Shown here: positions 53,401 to 64,000 of the stretch, piece by piece | Numbering within the stretch: position 1 is the first letter of the stretch | How the letters are laid out: the number at the start of each line of letters is the position of its first letter | NCBI RefSeq assembly: GCF_021018895.1 | Contig: NC_079373.1 | Span: 9,334,501-9,398,500 of the forward strand | Direction of reading: 5' to 3' | DNA from: Seriola aureovittata | Lineage: Eukaryota; Chordata; Actinopteri; Carangiformes; Carangidae | DNA: 64,000 nucleotides | Made by a program: the position numbers and the translations under genes | The notes under the pieces: model-generated | Databases searched by the model: none | What the model was told of the DNA's origin: nothing | Seen by the model: the letters and a program-made list of their open reading frames with translations, nothing else

Positions 53401-55033
53401 GTCTTCTATACAGCCACTGGCCACATGGGACACAGCAGCAATAATAGTGAGACGGCACTCTTTAGGGTAGAGGAGCTTTTCTCTGCACTGCACCACTCTG
53501 GTGAGTCGCAGGTCATATCACACTTTATACACTGCACACTCATCAGCCCACATGGATAAAAAATGCAGCTCTTTTGATCTTAAAATCTATACATCATGAT
53601 GGAATGATTAATGTTAATCTTATTGATTATGCTTCATTTTTACAGAGAAATGTGAATGTGTCGAAGTAACCCTGGGCAGCCCTAAACTCTTCTGTGCTGC
53701 AGAGTACGACTATGGTAAGACACAGTGCTTGACACAGCAAATTGATTCAGCATTGTGTGAGATAATCATGGCAGTCATGGATTGTCAGGCCATTCAACAA
53801 CATAATGAAATCTGTGGCGGCTTAAAAGCTTAAAATTATAAAATGCCCCTGGTTTTTTTCTCTTGATATCATGTGTCGTGATTCCTTAACTTAAAGGGAC
53901 CTATGGAGTTCAAAATTTCAGTTTATCATGTGTATCCCTGAGGTCTAACACACACCTTCCTCCCTCCCTCATACAACATTTAAAAAGACTATTTTTGGAT
54001 AATCTTGAAACCAGCGTTGATTGTATCCGTGTTTACTCTCTAGCAGTTCTCCTCTTCCTTTGTTGGTGCATTGCTGTATTGTAGAAATTTTTTTTTCAAA
54101 GTCTTGGTAATGTGCCCAATGACCAGTAAAGTGATTTTGATTTGTAAAAGAGGTTGAGGGGTCTGTGGTGCAAAAGCTCAAAGGTGTGAGAAGTGTGAAG
54201 TTGGTAGCTGTTGGGCTGTTCTTCCACAGAGCCGATTTGTTGAACGAGTGATTTATTGATGTGCTTCCTTGGCAGTGCTGCTGGTGAAGGTGATGTCAGC
54301 TCACGACAAAGGCTCCCATGCAGAGGTGGAGGTCAAGGTCAAGAAGGTGTTGTACCAGAACCCTCAGATGAAGCTCCAGAGGGGAAGTGTCACCCTTTAC
54401 CCAGAGTCCTGGACCATCCAAGGCTGTACCTGTCCCATCCTCAACCCAGGTCAGCCGCAGCCGCTTCCAATGAGAAACTTTATTGCTCACGATGCAAGAA
54501 GCTTATAATTAGTCGACTCTTGTGTAGACAATCTGCCAGCTTTGTGCTGAATAGAAGATCTTTGTCGCTCCTCACATGGACTTTGAGTGAGTGCCAATGT
54601 CCTAGCATCACTCATTTAGATTAGACATTTACAGCTTAAAGATTAGAGCCACCTCTCTGTTATAAGACTATTTCACATCTAACACTTCACAATAATCCTT
54701 TCTGGCAACATTCATCCAAGCCAGCCATCGCAGCACAGTATTTAACTCGTTGATTATAGTTATGTAATGACGTGCTCTCTTTTTACATAAGGTACTTCCC
54801 ACAGTGGTTTTTCTCCTGCTCTGGGTGTATTTTAGTGGCATTCTCAGTTGACTTGACATTCACTGACACTCTGCTCTGTCTTTTCTCCAGGATCTGAGTA
54901 TGTAGTGGCTGGTCATGAAGACTGGAAGACCGGCCGACTGATGGTCAACACCAAGAGCCTTGTTAAACCGTGGAAGTCGAGCCTGGGACGCAAAATCCTC
55001 CACATCCTCAGGAAAGACTGCGGCCGCCGGTAG
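47486..55033 (+). CDS. ntn4: Netrin-4
   Basis: Secreted laminin-related protein of basement membranes; netrin-4 binds the laminin gamma-1 short arm. Ten exons: 47486-47546, 47847-48403, 50393-50665, 51689-51815, 52071-52259, 53035-53242, 53388-53500, 53646-53714, 54276-54449, 54891-55033 (stop 55031-55033). All phases agree; 637 residues (human 628). Exon 1 encodes a signal peptide ([20 protein letters not shown]). The laminin N-terminal domain spans about 30-260 ([45 protein letters not shown]). Three laminin-EGF repeats follow ([28 protein letters not shown]) to about 470. A short linker precedes the NTR/C345C domain ([37 protein letters not shown]). Netrin-4, not netrin-1/3: the LN domain is beta-laminin-like and the C-terminus matches NTN4. 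Confidence 0.96.
47690..47760 (-). repeat. Possible tRNA-SINE remnant in ntn4 intron 1
   Basis: The minus strand contains a B-box-like AGTTCGGTTCC within GGTTGCGAGTTCGGTTCCCG. No complete cloverleaf can be folded by eye, so it is probably a SINE scrap. Confidence 0.3.
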
Positions 55034-56113
55034 GGCATCGCTAAGAACTGCAACGGGCGGAGGCGGAGGATCAGCTGTGACATGCAGATGATGTGTTGGA
55101 TGAGTGAAATAATGGGCGAAATGAACACAGGAAGTGTCTGAATTAGGCATTGCTTGGACACTTAAGTGAAAGCAAAAAAGACAAAACAATGCCCACCACA
55201 AGGATTTCACCGTTCATTTGTCTTCCCGAGTCGAGTCCACAGCCCCAAAAAAAACAGAACACTACAAAGCTGTGGTTGTTGTAAAACTGTGGTAGAAATA
55301 AGCTCATACTGTAAGCAGATACCTCGCCAGACTGCAGTCACTTAAGGATCAAAGAGAACAAAGCAAGCTATAAAGACCTTCATCCAGACAAAGCTGAGGT
55401 TAGAATCTCATTCTTGTGTTTTGCGATGCTCCTTGGCTTATCATTCTCTCCAGATTATTTATAAAGCAGTAAGGAGCGCATGTTAAATACTCAATTATAC
55501 TTTATTCCTTGGCCGAAGTTGCTGTTGGAGTCGATGAGCCAAAACAGTCACGTCCTGCTGTATCTATTTCATTGAGAGCTGTTTACTTTGAAATCTTGCA
55601 AAGGCCCTGACTGTATTATCCTTGTCTTCTCACACATATTGGCGATAAATCATGAATGAGTCAACATCAGTGTGCGTGAGTGTGTGCAAGCGTGGATGTG
55701 TGCATATGCTTGATGTCCTTGGCAGCGAGTCTGGGACGGTGCAGGTCCGAACAAGTAACTCCTGGATGAGGAGAGAGGATGAAGGATGAAAAAAAAAAAA
55801 AAAAAAAAACATTAAAGGAATCAGTCGGCTTAATCTGAACAGCTCTGCTTTGCTCTGGCACACTTGCCCGCCTGCTGTCTGACAAGAGCAAAACACGCTC
55901 CGCTCCACCCTCTCTGCTCTGCAGTACATGCAACCAGCTAAAGCACTTGGGATTGAGTGTGCTCTTACAGCTGGTTCAGTTACTAGAGTGGATTGTCAGG
56001 TTGCTTAAGTCAGACTCGATTCTGTGAGGATTTTCTGCTGTCCTCAGAAGACCCACTTCCATATGAGGAGGATTCACTTGAGAGGCCCCCTCTGAACCCA
56101 ACCCGGTGGGAGC

Positions 56114-56150
<37 letters not shown>

Positions 56151-56222
56151 AAAGAGAGCGCACACACTCTCTTAACATATGTTTCTCTTTTTGGCCTGTG
56201 ACTCCTGCTGCCCCAAAATAAA
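55034..56222 (+). other. ntn4 3' UTR (inferred)
   Basis: No coding exon follows. An AATAAA at 56217-56222 is a good poly(A) candidate. The stretch contains a 21-A run (55789-55809) and a (TG)n tract (56116-56148). Confidence 0.45.
56116..56148. repeat. (TG)n microsatellite
   Basis: Uninterrupted TG dinucleotides, about 16 units, in the likely ntn4 3' UTR. Confidence 0.95.
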
Positions 56223-57526
56223 TATGTATTAAAAGCCTGGGTGCTCATTGACATCACAGTGTATCACATCCAAGAGTCCACAGGCCATTTTTGAGTGAGG
56301 CCCAGTTAAGAATAGGCCGGGTCTGCTGTCTCCAAGGAGAAGGACAAACTGTGTGAGGAGCCATGATGCATCCCTCAGTCATAACATCACCACCAATGTC
56401 CTTGTCACAAAGACTTTTCCAAAATAAGAGAAGATGGGCAGGAAATTTTTCCTGTAAAGGACAAAGTGGTGATTTAGGGTGCATGAATGTGCTCTGCTGT
56501 CATTGTGATATTGGTATTACTATTTCTATGTGTCCTATATGTTCCTTTTTTTTCATCTAAACTGCATAAACTCTGTGTCAGTGTGCTCATTCTTAATGCT
56601 TCTGGGAAAAGTCTATTTCATTCCATGGTCACATTATGTTGAAGCACGGGGCTATGAATAGCCTGATGTGTCTTCCTGTAACATCTTTACTAGCAGGGGT
56701 GGCCGACTGATGTTTGACCCGTGTTTTAGTACCGCCCTCCTTTGGTTAAAAGAGAGAAATACACTTCTACGTGGTTAAACATCTGACATCATCATACACA
56801 CTCAGTTGCCACTTTATCAGTTCCCGCCCTCATGAAGGTTATGATATTCAGTTTTTGTTCAAACTGTTTTAGAGAGAGGTTGATTAAACTTTATAATTTT
56901 GGAGGTTGTAGTTTGTGATGCTGTTGAACTGCTTCATACAGAGAGGTGTTTCTGTTACTTAGCCTACCCTCATTGATAATAACTGGAGTGAATAAAATAA
57001 TAAACAGTTGTAATTCCGCTTGTTCCAGCTGTTGGAGCTACATTAATATGGACACAGCATTCAATGCAAGATTTATAACAATTTATTTCTTATAAAAACT
57101 GCCTCAAATTAAAATAGAGCAAATAAATATAGAAATATACTGTGATTGTTTTCTATAAATGAATGAAGCACAGCATTTCAGGCGAAGTGTTCACCAAAAC
57201 CTTTTTTACACGATTTTCTTGCATATATATATATTTTTTTGCATATTTCCTAAAAGCAGCACATCAAAATATAACTAAAATGACAACACTACATTTCTTA
57301 AAGATATGTCCTTTGTCTACTGGCTTAATCCTTTGGGGAAAAAGGTGGTACTAGTAAGCTACTGCCATGACACAAGTCTTTTGCTCTTGCTAACAATTAC
57401 CTAAAGGTACTCAAGCAGTGAAAATTTAGGTCAGAGAAATATTGCATAATTGCTATCAGTCTGAAGAGGTTTGTTGTCTCTGAGCTGTCATGCTCCTCCG
57501 GGTATGCCTCCACTTCTGGCGCATGC
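56223..57526. other. ntn4-metap2 intergenic region and metap2 3' UTR
   Basis: Tail-to-tail interval. CACTCAGTTGCCACTTTATCAG at about 56799-56820 resembles one end of the MITE at 24597-24953. Minus-strand AATAAA candidates for metap2 include the complement at 57082-57087. No usp44 sequence was found. Confidence 0.5.

Positions 57527-64000
<6,474 letters not shown>

Overview
The window is teleost fish genomic DNA. Evidence: compact vertebrate split genes with GT-AG introns, fish-type tRNA-derived SINEs, Tc1, hAT and EnSpm-like DNA transposons, and a class I-like endogenous retrovirus (ERV). Five host genes can be read exon by exon: cdk17 (+, 3' part, 315-5484), elk3 (-, 7587-12834), hal (+, 18497-24382), ntn4 (+, 47486-55033) and metap2 (-, 57527 to beyond the right edge). 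Their order and relative orientations match human chromosome 12q (METAP2-NTN4-HAL-ELK3-CDK17), so symbols rest on both protein similarity and synteny. USP44, SNRPF, CCDC38, AMDHD1 and LTA4H, which lie between these genes in human, were not seen.

Layout. 1-7 kb: last twelve coding exons and 3' UTR of cdk17, tail-to-tail with elk3. 7-13 kb: four coding exons of elk3, with a SINE-in-Tc1 nest in intron 2. 13-18.4 kb: intergenic. 18.5-24.4 kb: nineteen-exon hal, including one GC-AG intron. 24.4-27.7 kb: inverted-repeat and hAT-like repeats, then an intron-containing tRNA-Tyr gene on the minus strand. 27.7-39.4 kb: a minus-strand ERV bounded by a 4-bp target duplication, with an EnSpm/CACTA-like transposon nested inside its gag end and a foldback MITE nested inside that. 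39.4-47.5 kb: intergenic DNA with SINEs, an hAT-like element, a foldback element and a G20 tract. 47.5-55 kb: ten-exon ntn4. 57.5-64 kb: metap2.

The ERV is the most interesting part. It keeps gag nucleocapsid, protease, the end of RT, RNase H, the integrase C-terminus and the Env TM end, but has lost the gag N-terminus, RT fingers/palm, the integrase core and most of SU. Between protease and the RT remnant lies a domain with two H-x-T-L motifs 63 residues apart (YHVTLFYD and PHITLMVH). This is the signature of 2H phosphoesterases (LigT/AKAP7/coronavirus NS2 family), which I do not know as a described part of a retroviral Pol.

The host genes are not a functional operon; they are an ancient syntenic block: a PCTAIRE kinase, an ERK-regulated ETS factor, the first enzyme of histidine breakdown, a basement-membrane netrin and a methionine aminopeptidase.
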